From Mauremys mutica (Eukaryota; Chordata; Testudines; Geoemydidae), in contig NC_059082.1 in the NCBI RefSeq assembly GCF_020497125.1, forward strand, positions 61,954,948-62,018,947: a stretch of 64,000 nt of DNA, in the 5' to 3' direction. A program made the position numbers and the translations under genes. The notes under the pieces were generated by a model. The model was not told the DNA's origin and did no database searches. It worked only from the letters and a program-made list of their open reading frames with translations. The stretch's first letter is position 1. Every line of letters begins with the position of its first letter. Of the stretch, positions 23,961 to 35,500 are shown one piece after another.

Positions 23961-25299
23961 AAAGAGACAACAGATGGACACAGGGAAAGAAACAATGAGA
24001 CAATTTTTGCCAGCATGATAGGTAGTGGTCTAAGTACACCAGAGGCCTAACCCTTGTCAATTTTTTGTAGGTTTCTCAGAAAAGGAGGGTTTTGAAGGAA
24101 GATAATGACTGAATGGAGGGAGGGTCTTTTGCTGGCTCTGGAAGAGGTGGAGTTTATGGGATAATGGCTCTATTCCCCCCTCTCCCATGACGCTTGGCGA
24201 CAGTGAACTGGTATATGCCTCTATCTGCTCTCCTCCACACCTCATAGCTGACAGCTGAGGACCTCTTGTCAATAAGCCTTTTGTCTTGGGTTATATTTTA
24301 CCCATTGCTTTTGTTTAGTTATTGTATTGTTTAGAGTCCTGCACTGTATAAAATCCTGTGATTTCATGTTTTTTTTCTTTTTTAAATTAATTTTTAATAT
24401 CTATTTTGTGAGGATCAATTCTTCCCCAATGATCTAACAGCTCTGGGAGATGTCTTTTAAGTTCTTCTTCTCCCCTTAGTAATGGTCATATTGCAGTTGT
24501 AACAGTCATAATGCGGTTGTTTGACCAGGCTCTTAACTGAAAGAGATTGAGCGGTTCCATTTCCTGTTTGCTTTCACCTTGATTTTTCTCTAAACACTCT
24601 TGGTAGATGTATGTCATTAAAGATGCATTCATGAGCAAACATATAAATAAATAATATGGAAAGGAAACTCCATGCTTCAGTCAAAGAGAATGTAGATGGT
24701 ACTTTGTGCTGTATGGCAGAGGTGGGAGGATGTTGCAAAATAAATCAAAAGTTTGTGAATATTTGTACAAATAAAACCAAGGAATTGGCCCCCACAGTGT
24801 TTTCAATGGCTATTTTTATTTATTAATTTAATTTTATAAATATTAGTATTCTCAACAGAAATGCTCCTGTAGCCATTTGAAAAGCTTTTCTCTCTCCTTT
24901 TTAGCCACATAATAGATTCATCACTGTAATGTTTGCAAATGAGGGAGGAAACAGCTCATGAATACCAGCAAAGCAAATCAGTGAGCTTATTTACAAGAAT
25001 GTTTTCCTGCGTTCACTCAGCTTCATCATATGTGGTTCAATCTTTAGAAATTCAATAAGGTTCTTTTTCATTATGATTCTAGTAAAAGATATTTCATTAA
25101 TTTGAATCATCTAAAAATGATTCTTGTCTATATGTGTTATGGCAGTATATGAGTAGAATATAGATATTTTGTTAATGTCACATTTCTGTAAGGGATAGAA
25201 ATGTAGATTAGGTGCGGTAATGCTAGAATGAGGGTGATATAAGTATCTGAATGGATGGAAGTTTAGATAACTACACATGTTAACTGCTTCTAGTAATAC
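23961..25299. other. Unique AT-rich sequence
   Basis: The beginning (to about 24040) may be more of the preceding SINE. After that I recognise no gene or element. Confidence 0.35.
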
Positions 25300-25840
25300 T
25301 TGGGAGACAAGGTGGGTGAGGTAATATCTTTTATTGGACCAACTTCTGCTGATGAAAGAGACAAGTTTCTGAGCTTACACAGAACTCTTCTTCAGGTCTT
25401 GGAAAGGTGCTCTGAGAGTATGTCCAGACTACCCGCCAGATCGGCGGGTAGCGATCGATTTATCGGGGATCGATATATCGTGTCTCATATAGACGCGATA
25501 TATTGATCCCCGAATGCGCTCCCCGTCGACTCCGGAACTCCACCAGAGGGAGCGGGGGTAGCGGAGCTGCGGCCATCGATCCCGCGCCATGAGGACGAGA
25601 GGTAAATCGAAATAAGATATGTTGACCTCAGCTACAGTATTCCTGTAGCTGAAGTTGTGTATCTTACATCGACCCCCCCCAGTGTACACCAGGCCTGAGT
25701 GTCACAACTAAATACAAGGTGGATCAGACTGTTAAGCATAAGGGGCTAACACATGTTGCAAGTGACAATTCAAGGTGAAGTGGCTCATTAACATATCTGT
25801 AGGACAAAGTGTTCGTTCATGGACCCTGAAAGGTGTGTTC
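25300..25840. repeat. Interspersed repeat split by a MITE
   Basis: The left part (25300-25416) holds GGTGGGTGAGGTAATATC, TTTTATTGGACCAACTTCTG and GAACTCTTCTTCAGGTC. The right part (25695-25840) resumes with GTGTCACAACTAAATACAAG and CAAGGTGAAGTGGCTCATTA. I recognise these two parts as consecutive pieces of one common amniote interspersed repeat, interrupted by the MITE at 25417-25694. I am not sure of the class; it has been reported in many vertebrate transcripts and is not protein-coding here. Confidence 0.6.
25417..25694. mobile_element. Double-palindrome MITE, Harbinger-like
   Basis: Two strong palindromes make up most of its length. The first is GGGGATCGATATATCGTGTCT (25465-25485; first 20 bases GGGGATCGATATATCGTGTC) facing 25491-25511. 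The second spans 25602-25673 around a TATTC loop, with CTCAGCTACAG facing CTGTAGCTGAAG. It is GC- and CpG-rich and sits inside another repeat, flanked on both sides by CTGAG (25412-25416 and 25695-25699). A 3-bp TGA duplication, as expected for PIF/Harbinger, is contained in that direct repeat. The termini (TATGTCCAGACTACC and GTGTACACCAGGC) resemble the GTCTACACT ends of Harbinger elements. Confidence 0.72.
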
Positions 25841-26227
25841 TAGAGTATATTGGTCATCATAGCAGTGGAGATGTCTGATAAATATTTAGTATTGACCTAA
25901 CTCACTGACATAACTCCAATTTCCAGGGTTTCCATTCATTTTTGGTCATCACTCATTTTTATTGCTTCAAATTACTTACATCAGAAATAAAGAGTATTGA
26001 AACTGAGGTTCTAAAGAGAAGTGTATCCTCTAAAGGAAGTTTGCTGTGTGAATCATTTGTACATCATTTTGGGTGTTTGTCATGCACTGTGTCCGTCCCA
26101 TTCTTGGGCCTTCCCAGGTGGAGAGGCACCATCGTTAACTTCAGCAGAGTTAGGATTAGTGGAGAAATGGATCAGTTTAATAATACCACAGTCTGAGTTT
26201 TGGAAAGAAGAAAAAAAGAGATCTATG

Positions 26228-27592
26228 TGTGACGGGTTGGATCACAGTAATCCCCTTGGGAATTGATAACTGATATGCCAAGACTACTTCTGCCCCTGCT
26301 TTCCCTGCCAGTCTGCGAATCCAGCACCCTGTCTTGCTGAGCCAGACACGCCAGTCTGCTCCAACACAGACCCTGGGTCTGAACCATGTGCGCCAAAGCT
26401 GCAGACTTAACTGAAAGCACCTTACAGAAGTGTTCCTGTCTTTAACACTCAGATGCCCAACTCCCAATAGGGTCTAAACCCCAAATAAATCCATTTTACC
26501 CTGTATAAAGCTTATAAAGGGTAAACTCATAAATTGTTTGCGCTCTGTAACACTGACAGACAGATGTGCACAGCTGTTTGTCCACCCCCCAGGTATTAAT
26601 ACATACTCTGGGTTAATTAATAAGTAAAAAATGATTTTATTAAATACAGAAAGTAGGATTTAATTGGTTCCAAGTAGTAACAGACAGAACAAAGTGAATT
26701 ACCAAGCAAAATAAAATAGAACATGCAAGTCTATGTCTAAGAAAACTGAATACAGATAAAAACCTCACCAGTTCCAGTAAGCTTCCTTTTACAGACTAGT
26801 CTCCTGCTAGTTTGGGTCCAGCAATCACGCACACCCCTTGTAGTTATTGTCCTTTGTTCCAGTCACTTTCAGGTATCATAGAATATCAGGGTTGGAAGGG
26901 ACCTCAGGAGGTCATCTAGTCCAACACTCTTCTCAAAGCAGGACCAATGCCCAGAGAGATTTTTATGCCAGTTCCCTAAGTGGCCTCCTCAACGATTGAA
27001 CTCACAACCCTTGGTTTAGCAAGCCAATGCTCAAACCATCCTTGGGGATGGAGAGATTATCTCTTTAGCCAGATGAAGACCAAATGGAGGAGTCTCCCAC
27101 GGGCTTAAATAGACTTTTTCCTCTGGGTGGAGACCTTCTCCTCTCCCCTATGAAAAGTCCAGTTTTGGAGTTTTGGAGTCACATGGGCAAGTCACATGTC
27201 CATGCATGATTCCATTTTTACAGGCAACAGCCATTGCTTACCTGCTCCCTTGAACATCCTCATGTAGACTTCTTATGTGGATTGGAGCCTCCCAAGATCC
27301 ATTGTCCCTTAAGTGCTTCTTGATTGGGCACTTAATTTGCTCATTCCTTTCTCAAGAAGCTGACCAAATGCTTTACAAAGGCTACTTAAAAATCAAGCCA
27401 GTGCCCAGCTAATATTCATAACTTTGAACACAAAAATGATACATGCATACAAATAGGATTAATAGATTCAGTAGATCATAACCTTTACAGAGATATGTTA
27501 CATGACATATGTAACATAAAACATATTCCAGTTATATCATATATACATTCATAAGCATATTCCCATGAAGCCTTAGGGGGTACACCATCACA
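26228..27592 (-). mobile_element. Solo LTR-like element interrupted by a SINE
   Basis: It begins TGTGACGGGTTGGATCAC and ends CACCATCACA, with inverted TGTGA...TCACA termini. I recognise the sequence as a recurrent turtle LTR-type repeat. On the minus strand a TATA-like TCTATTTAAGCCC lies near 27105-27118 and a TTTAATAAAATC poly-A signal near 26633-26645, which orients it as an antisense LTR. Removing the 160-bp SINE at 26878-27037 leaves about 1.2 kb. There are no gag, pol or env remnants next to it. A target duplication is not clean. Confidence 0.65.
26878..27037 (-). mobile_element. 5'-truncated Cry-type SINE inside the LTR
   Basis: Read on the minus strand it runs from GGTTTGAGCATTGGCTTGC through GGGTTGTGAGTTCAATCG (B box) to GACTAGATGACCTCCTGAGG and CCAACCCTGATATTCTAT. 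It belongs to the same family as 17984-18147. The A-box region (TAGCTCAGTGG) is missing. ATC flanks both sides (26875-26877, 27038-27040), and the surrounding LTR text joins up across it. It is therefore a later, 5'-truncated insertion that could not be transcribed from its own promoter. Confidence 0.85.
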
Positions 27593-28083
27593 CTGTACAT
27601 GACACAAAAGCCTATGCCTTTAATAGATTCATCAGGCACTGACTGGTAAACCTATTTCACAAAATTTCAACTTAAGCTTGGTAATATGTGAAATTCTTAC
27701 ATTTTTCCCACCAAATTGCTTTGAATATTTTTTTCTGGGGAAAAATGAAAGTTTGTAGCTGCTAAATGCCTTACTAGAGTGTTGTATTAAAAAGTGAAAC
27801 ACTATTGTGGAATAGTGCAAAGTGTCCAGTAGACAACAAAAGGAAACCATTAGTAATTTCCAATTCTGGCACTCATTTCTGCACAATCTAGTTGTGACTA
27901 GTATCATGGAAGGCGAGAATACACAACACAGATATTCAGTACACTCCTGTAATACCACTAGTTAGCATTAATATCAAGAGCAGCCCATAACTATTATAGC
28001 ATCAATTTATGAAACACAGTGGGCCAAATTCTGCTGTCATTTCACTGGATTTGGAGTAACATCATTGATTACATCAGATATAC
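27593..28083. other. Unique AT-rich sequence
   Basis: Nothing recognised until about 28020, where GGGCCAAATTCTGCTG begins a repeat-like lead into the next MITE. Confidence 0.35.
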
Positions 28084-28255
28084 CACTAAAAATAGCTGTG
28101 TAGACATTCAGGTTCAGACTTTGAAGCCCGGGGATGTGGATTGGGTTTCAGAGCCTGAACTCCGGCCAAACCCGAATGTCTACACAGCTGTTTTTAGTGT
28201 TGTAGCACAAGCTTGAATATATAGAAGTGGGCTCTGAGATTCACTGCTGCAGGTT
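28084..28255. mobile_element. Fold-back MITE with AGCTGTGTAGACATT arms
   Basis: The arm at 28084-28109 (CACTAAAAATAGCTGTGTAG, then ACATTC) is the near-perfect complement of 28174-28199 (25 of 26). The loop contains a GGTTCAGACTTTGAAGCC block facing GAGCCTGAACTCCGGCC. The right side continues with GTAGCACAAGCTTG and GGGCTCTGAGATTCACTGC, as in the related copy at 48418-48676. It is a non-coding member of the GTCTACACTGC-ended MITEs. The outer termini have decayed. Confidence 0.72.
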
Positions 28256-28984
28256 TTAAAACACAGTGCACACATATCCTGTAAGTCGTTTGACAGTAAG
28301 AGGATCATAGTCAGACCCATGATGTTCCTTATGTTTTTGATGATCAGGGCCCTTTGTGAATTCCTTTTTTGAAAACTCCTCCCTCCCCATTTCCAACTCA
28401 TGTTAAATCTACAGTACAAACGAAGGAGGACAAAAGAGTCATTTGACATTCTTCTCATATAAATATGTTATCAACTCCAAAGCGGGATGCCTGAATAAAG
28501 GCCAAAAAATACCCCTTTATTCGCTGGGATGATTAGGCATTTTACCAGCACCACAAATGCTTTTGAAATGGCAAAAGCAATTAGCAGCAGAGGCACTTCT
28601 GGCAACAGCTGCAAAATCACTTGGCATCAGAGTTTGACACATGCATGATGGGTCTCACTCTTTTGCCATTTGCATGATTATTCACTAACAGGTGATATTG
28701 CTGACAGTACAATACAAGCAGAGGGAACTAGGACAGGGAATCAGGGATTCCTTGGCACAGGCCTACTGTTCATGGGTATACTGCAGTTGGTATTAGTTCT
28801 CTGTATGATAAAATACATTTTAGGTAGACTTCATGTCAATTTTTCATGACAATGAAATGGTACTGTTCTGTGAGTAGATTTCAGTGGGAAATGGATTAGG
28901 CTCATAGGGCCCCATTCTGCGACCTTTCCTTATGTGATGTAGCTCTTATGTGAGTGTTATGGTCATGGCACACAACAAATTAGA
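28256..28984. other. Unique sequence; candidate conserved block
   Basis: No transposon or exon was recognised. The part 28470-28700 has balanced composition, an octamer ATTTGCAT (28668-28675), and homeodomain-like GATTAG and CAATTAG words. This makes it a reasonable but unproven candidate for regulatory DNA. Confidence 0.3.
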
Positions 28985-29228
28985 TGAAAACATAAAATAC
29001 TCGTGCTGGAAGATTGCAACATAACACCACTTTATTTGTTAAAATCCAGAATCCTAACACACAAGTAACAAAAGAGAGAGACAAAACAGACTGCTCCCTA
29101 ACACAGCTTGCCATAGCTCAGATCACCACGCTGTAGGCTGGCTCTTTGCAGACTGGCTCTTGGTAGGCCCAGATCACACATTTCCCTGCAGAGTCCCCTA
29201 GTCTGCAATCAGGACCAGAAAAGTCCTT
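28985..29228 (-). repeat. LTR-like dispersed repeat, copy 1
   Basis: The minus strand contains AATAAAGTGGTG and, upstream of it, a TTTTGTCTCTCTCTTTTG tract and CAGTCTGCAAAGAGCCAGCC. The same order of words appears at 59590-59808, so the two are copies of one element. The AATAAA placed near its 3' side suggests the R/U5 part of an LTR, but the borders and class are uncertain. Confidence 0.5.
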
Positions 29229-29270
29229 ACATTTAAAGTGATAGCTTGTTATTTTAGAACATCTTCAGTA

Positions 29271-29486
29271 CAGGTCTGTCGCATCTTATGCGCATTTAAC
29301 ATGCGCTATTTCAGCTTTATGCAGTCGGCAAAAACAAAAAAAGAGAAAAACAACAATTTTAATACTGTACTTGTAGTGCGAGCGATTCTGCCTGCCATTC
29401 AACTCAATGTAATTTTGACTATACGCGGTTTTCGCTTTACGTGCTAACCATGGAACGGAACCCCTGCGTAAGATAAGAGTCGCCTG
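29271..29486. mobile_element. Tigger-like MITE (TA target)
   Basis: The left end reads CAGGTCTGTCGCATCTTATG and the right end AAGATAAGAGTCGCCTG, which are inverted relative to each other. TA dinucleotides flank both ends (29269-29270 and 29487-29488), as in the Tc1/mariner superfamily, Tigger branch. The inside has a TTTTCGCTTTACGTGC block and an ACTGTACTTGTAGTGCGAG block. It has no transposase. Confidence 0.72.
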
Positions 29487-29550
29487 TACACCACAGTGAG
29501 TAGTTTCCTTAACTTCAGTGGGTGTATTCTTAGTACAAGCCTTACTATGT

Positions 29551-29640
29551 AGGCTGTAAGCAGTTCAGGAGAGGGACTGTCTTTTTGTTATCAGTAGGGC
29601 CCTATCACAATACAGATAATAATAATTAATAATAAAACTA
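29551..29640 (+). repeat. MIR/L2-type SINE tail
   Basis: GGAGAGGGACTGTCTTTTTG, then GGGCCCTATCACAATACAG and an (AATAAT)n end match the tail at 13455-13562 in the same orientation. It is partial. Confidence 0.55.
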
Positions 29641-29825
29641 TTTGTGTGTAAGCACCTCTTAGCATAAGTAAGGTTAGCCAAATTGGACCCTAAAATGAAT
29701 AAACTTAGCATATAAAAACCATATAGTTTTAGTTGGTACAAAGGCCAACTACCAGTAAAAGGATCACAATTTGTTTTGAAATATCCTATACATACAATGA
29801 TGGGATCTAAATTAGCTGTTACCAC

Positions 29826-30595
29826 TGAAGAAAGAGTTTGGAGTCATTTTGGACATTTCCCTGAAAAACAGCTCAGTATGCAATGGTAGTTAAAAAAGCT
29901 AACAGTATTAGGAACCATTAAGAAAGGGATAGATAATAAGACAGAAAATATCATAATGCCACTATATAACTACATGGTACGCTCACACCTCGAATACTGC
30001 ATGCAGTTCTGGCTGCCTTATCTTATATATATATATATATAGGAAAAGATGCAGAGAAAGGCAACAAAATTATTAGGGATATGGAACAACCTCCCTAGGA
30101 GGAGAAATTAAAAAAAAAAAAGGGGACTGTTCATCTTAGAAAAGAGACAACTTATGGGGGTATGTTAGAGGTCTATAAAATCATGAATGGGAACGTGAAT
30201 AGGAAAGTGTTATTTATCCCTTCACATAACAGAAGAAGTAGGGGTCACCTGATGAAACAGGCAGCAGTTTAAAAACAAAAGCAAGTACTTCACATAACAC
30301 ACAGTCAACCTGTGGAACTTGTCACCATGGGGTGTTGGGAAGGCCCCAGGTATAAGTGGGTTCAAAAAAGAATAAGATAAGTTCATAGAGGATAGGTCCA
30401 TTAATGGTTATTGCCCACGGTGGTCAGGGACACAACCCCCCCACTGCCAGGAGCTGAAACTGGATCAAGAAATGGATCATTCGAAATTGCCTTGTTGTGT
30501 TCATTCCTGTTAAAGCATCAGGCACTGGCCATTGTCAGAGACAGGATCCTGGGCTAGATGGATCACTGGTATGGCCATTCCTTGTGTTCTTAAGG
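29826..30595 (+). pseudogene. CR1 LINE 3' fragment (ORF2 end plus 3' UTR)
   Basis: The start (GTTTGGAGTCATTTTGGAC, then GTTAAAAAAGCTAACAG) matches the CR1 ORF2 block that normally reads GVxLDxSLK...KKAN. It is followed by CTACATGGTACGCTCACACC and GAATACTGCATGCAGTTCTG, the conserved LExCxQFW-type region. The 3' UTR ends GATCCTGGGCTAGATGGATC and TATGGCCATTCCTTGTGTTC, a CR1 3' terminus shared with 63395-63597. Frameshifts, stops and a (TA)9 microsatellite at 30024-30041 within the former ORF show that it is dead. It is 5'-truncated, as is usual for CR1. Confidence 0.85.
30024..30041. repeat. (TA)n microsatellite
   Basis: Nine TA units expanded within the CR1 fragment just after its conserved TTCTGGCTGCC block. 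Confidence 0.85.
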
Positions 30596-31288
30596 ACAAT
30601 ACAAGTTGGAATTCTAGGTAACCCTAAAGTTACTTAAACATACTGGGTCAAATTTGGCCCTCAGTTACACCCATACATTGATGTCAATCTGCAGTGGGGG
30701 CGCATAGGTGGAAACAAGGACAGGGGATACATTTCATGTATAAATACTTAAATCTATTAATCTCTCTCAGAGATTCCAGTCTGAACATCTCCTGCTTGTT
30801 TAATATTAACATACCATTCATCTGATATAAATATACTAAGAAAATGTTTTTGTGTATTCCGTTGCTGAGCTTACTTAAGGGCTGGTTCACAGTCTTTTGT
30901 CACACAAGCATTCCCATTGAGCTACACTCAATTGGGCAAAGCACCCTATTAGTACTGTGTATTAATTTTAGTTGCCTTAAGGGCTTTATTGCCCTTCTCA
31001 TCTATGATTTCAGATGCAGGGAGAATAGCTCACACACAAATAATCCTGATTTAGTATAGTTAGAGTTTGCAATTTGCATGAAGAGCCCACATAGGACTGC
31101 AGCTTCTTTTTTAATATAATTGCTCTGTTCAGCAGGAAACTTGGCCAAGCACGGCCCAATATGGGCCAGTTGTACAGATGCCCCATCAGAGAATTGCTCA
31201 GACAATAGAACACTTCTCTCCTTGCCTGAAAAAAAGTCGATTCAAAGACACCAACTTACCAGATACAGCTGCAGAGCTAGGAATGGCC
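30596..31288. other. Unique sequence, nothing recognised
   Basis: About 30650-30700 contains a short CAGTTACACCCATACATTGATGTC-like motif of the turtle fold-back class. No gene was recognised. Confidence 0.35.
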
Positions 31289-31975
31289 TGTGATGGGGTG
31301 TTCACCCCATCCCAGACCTGAAGGGGTTAAAATGGCCCAAAAGAGACCAATTAACCTTCATGGTTCCACCTGGAAGGAGGCCCAGCAATTTATAAATTAC
31401 TAATTGCTGATGAAGCCCAGCTATGGGAGAAGCTAGGCAAGGAATATAAAGAAAAGAAATCTGTAGTATCAGGGGACTTCAGGGGAAGAGTCTGCAGTCA
31501 TTTGCTGGGAGAGGTGATGTGACAACACCAACACCAACACCAACCAACCATGATGGAAGAGTAGCCTCCGGGGTTCTAGCCTTGGAGGAAAGATCAATGC
31601 CAGAAGAGTTGTGAAGAAAGAAAGCCCTGAGAAGGCAGGGCAGGAAGAATCCCAGGGAAACAGCAGCAAGGAGGGAGACCATGTAGACCTTGGTGGCTGG
31701 TTATAGGGTCCCTGGGTTGGAATCCAGTGTAGTGGGAGGGCCTGGGTTCGCCTACCAGCCACTGGGATGTGGCACAGGACAGTTGGAGATGTAATCTAGA
31801 CAGCTGGTCCAGTGAGACTCTGATACCCTGGAAGGGGCGATTATATAGTGGCCTAGCTGAAGGGCTGGGTCGCAAAGAGGGAGCACTGTTAATTACAAGA
31901 AGAGAGACCACTGCAGCAATGCAGTGACTATGCTCAGATATGGGTAATTGGGATAAAACCCTGAGAGCCAGGTTG
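31289..31975 (+). mobile_element. LTR-like element
   Basis: It begins TGTGATGGGGTGTTCACCCC, an LTR-like start with a short internal palindrome. A TATAAA follows at 31445-31450. A CAACAC-type microsatellite lies at about 31523-31550, and a purine-rich body follows. I recognise the opening as a turtle LTR-type repeat. The right border is uncertain, and no retroviral gene remnants are visible. Confidence 0.5.
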
Positions 31976-32329
31976 TGATACTCTTATTGAAGCTGAATCA
32001 TATTTTATGCCATGAGTAATCCCGTTGACATCAATGGGACTATCTGCAGAGTGAGGTACTACTCAGTGAGCGTAAGAGCACCACCATCTGACCCTTATCT
32101 GTTAGCGAGAAAGCTGAAAGGACTAATAGGAAGACATCCTTGAAGGGGAACCCCACCTGCAGGTTATGGACCAGATGCAAATGTCAGTGATATGTATTAA
32201 CGGTGGTAGTGTAATGGGTTCTGCTCTCTCCAGGTCTTTCAGTTTCCCTTCAGGTTGTGATTCCTTCTGGATTTAACACAGGTGACTTCAGTGGAGACTA
32301 AGTACTCTCAGCGCTTCACAGGATCAAGC

Positions 32330-32500
32330 CAGTAACCTCTCTATGCCTCAGTTTCATCATCTATAAAATGCATATAATACCTACCTACCTCACAGGTGGT
32401 GCCGTGAGATTTGTGTAATGGCTATGTGAAACAGCACTTTGAGACAATCCATTGAAAGGTGCTAGATGGGAGTCAAGGAGTGGCAATAATAACCCATTTG
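32330..32500 (+). repeat. MIR-type SINE, CORE to tail
   Basis: CCTCTCTATGCCTCAGTTTC, ATCATCTATAAAATGCATAT, CCTACCTACCTCACAGG and CAGCACTTTGAGACAATCC follow the MIR order exactly. This is the best-preserved MIR-type copy in the window. Confidence 0.8.
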
Positions 32501-35500
32501 AGTCTGCTAGAAGTCTTTCCAGTGATATTTTGAATAATTCACAGCACCGTGTCAGTAGCCCTTAAATAGTGATGTAGCACAAGAGCGTTGACTTGCTTGC
32601 CTAATTCCTCTTCAGGCACATAGACCGCAGTCTCTGGAAAGTCTCAAGAGTGCTTTAGCAACATTTAATAGTGGTTCCCCCTTTCCTACAAAATGATCAG
32701 TTTTCAGTCCCCCAGTCATTCCTCCATGAGAGAGGACTCCATGGCAGAAGGGACTTCTTGGGATGAGAGTGATCATCAAAAAAATAAAAGGCTAGATTTT
32801 ATACTTGCCCTTCTCTGGATTCTGCCCTCCACCACCCCTCCCCGACCATACACCATTTGTGCTTGTGAATTGGGACTGGTCTTAAAACACATTCAGTATA
32901 CGGACCAGAGATTATGAAAAGTCATAAATGACCACGAAGAAGAGTTTCTTTCCATAAGCCAGAAAGAATTCAGTCCATCCATAGACTTCATGATTTTACA
33001 GCTTTCAGCTACCACATCAATATTAATAGCAAGAGAAACTACTGGATTTTTATATATTTAGGTCAACAAGAGAATGTCAACAAGGCAGAGATGCTGTCAG
33101 GGGTAGAAAGCATTGTGGTAATGATCTGCAATAATCCATTTAGTTCAAAGCATTCTAGCAAATGTACCTCCTTTACAAGATACTTTATTCTTAAAAATTG
33201 ATTTCTACTATTTTTATGGATCTGTTCAGTTAAGGTCAAAGCTGCAGCCAGGAAGAGGCTAGATAATAAACGTTGCAGAAATTAATTCATCTAAAAAAGA
33301 TGCTTGTCACTGAAATTTAAAAAGAATCTAAGGGCATAAAAATTGCAAAGTATAAAATATTATCCTCCCTCTATTCAGCTCTGCAGTATATGGAAACTTG
33401 AAAAAGTAATTCCAAAATCTCTTTAAAAAGTGAATGACTTGATGTATATCATTACATCATGTTCAGCTCACTAGATAGAAGGCCCAAACTGTTAGTAGGG
33501 TTGGATGTGAATGCAATTTTAGAGCACTATCAAGATGAGGCCCCAAATACAAACAACTCCAAACTTTTGGGGTGTTCACCTCGGGATGCGGTTCAGTTCT
33601 AGCTCTTAAGAACAACATATATGAGCTTGTCTGGTGCCCTTGCCTCTGCTCTAGCAGAGTGACCTGAGTTCAGCGCTGAGATAATTTTTCAAGTAGATCT
33701 GGTTAAAAAAAATTGACTTTCAAAAAGGGATTCCCCCCCCAAAAAACCTGTTCCCTTTTTCAGCTAGCTCCATTCTCAAGCCCTGGAGCTTGAGGAACTG
33801 TGGAAACAGCCAGGTAGGGGAGGCAACCATTTATGTTTCTGTGTAGTGAATCTTTCTATTAGGTTCATAGAATGGCATTGATTATTTCCTCAGATCATTT
33901 CATCTAGTCCTCAGCTAGAGAGGTAGAGCAGGGCCATGGTGTGTGTGTGGGGAGGGGCAGTAATGAAACGGGGTGGGCATGTGAGGAAGTCATCTGGGCT
34001 AAAGAAGAAAAAAATAAGATAAGGTTAGAATGACTCCCTAGAGTGGGGCCAAATCCATAACTGAGCTGAGGAGGGTGCAGGGAAGGCGACTCTTTCTGCT
34101 ACGTTCTAGGCTCTTGTCTTCCTCCAGATATCCTCACTACATCCTCTTACTGTCAGCTCCCACGTCCTGAAGATTAAATTCATTCTCTTAAAGCCACAGT
34201 AACCCCACATCCTCCTTGCTTCATCTTGCTATTGCCTGAAGTTTATCTTCCTTACCCATATTTCTCTGGATACTATTCAGTTTAATTGCAACACAGCACT
34301 ATTCCTTATCCTTTTACTTCCTCTGCATTGTACTACTTGTTTGAAGGGATGTTAGGCATGAGCATAGTGCCATGTAGCTCTCCCTTGAAAGTTCTGTTTT
34401 GTTCTTATTCTGAGACTGTCTAATCCATGATGTTTGAGTGGGTTCATAATTCCCCCAAAGTTAACATGGTTAATCATTCTCATCATTTAAGCAAACAACT
34501 GGAATAAATCTACACACAAGTAGGGACCACGTTTGCAGCTGAAAGTGCACTTCTGAAACCGTACAGGTTATGTCTTCGCTGCAAAAAATGGGTGTAAAAT
34601 AGGTATAGCCGAGGTCTTAGCTACCTCAGTGTAAAAATACACCTCTTTTGTAGTAAAAACATAGCCGGAGACTCTAAACAAAACATTGGTAAAGCTGAGA
34701 AATATGTATGTGCTGCTCAGGATATGCTACCTCACTGCATATGGGGTTCTACTGGAGCCTCTAAGGGCCTGAGACAGTGCTTGCTGAAGTCAATGTGAGT
34801 CCTTCTATTGTATTAGTGAGCATTGGGTCAGGCCTTGAAACAGCTCCTGGCTTACAGGATAGAGTTCAGGTTAAAGTACTAGGTGAACAACATGTTTTTT
34901 CATTACTTTGCCTTCCTCAAGAATTGTCCCATGTGCAGACACTCACCTCTGAGTTATGCTCAACTTGGTGTTCAGGATGAAAGTACTCACGTGTGTGCTG
35001 CAAGAATAGAAGCAAATGGAGTGTGACTCCCTGGCATCCCTTTAAAAGGTGCAAAACCAGCGGTAGAAACAAGAATAAGCAAAACATGACGGTTTTAAAA
35101 ATTTCCCCAACCCAAATCTGTTAAGTCTGTGCCCCCAGAACTAGGAATAAAGTTCTTGGTAATAGCAACAAGGAGTCGGGAACTCACAAGACACTGCAGA
35201 AGAAACAGCCTCTCTTATGGAGTGCTTGCAGGGGATCCTAGATGTATTGGAAGAAAGCATGTCAGTAAGTGCCAGAGGGCAGCACAAAACCCTGAACATT
35301 GACATTTACTGGGAATTAGGCATCTAAATCACTTGGGTGCTTTTGAAAATTTCACCCAGTGTTAAGTTGTGTGGCTCCAAACGCAGCTGGATATATTTTT
35401 TAAAAGTCAACATGTATTTGCAAATAACTTGTTGCTGTGTTCACCAAGCTCTACTGCTCCTAAAATGACTTCCTGGATCATGACGGTCTTGTCTCTTATC

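Noticed and set aside
28084..28199. A microRNA precursor, because of 26-bp inverted arms
   Set aside because: The arms match the MITE at 48418-48676, so the hairpin is part of a transposon. The loop of about 64 bases is also large for a vertebrate pre-miRNA.
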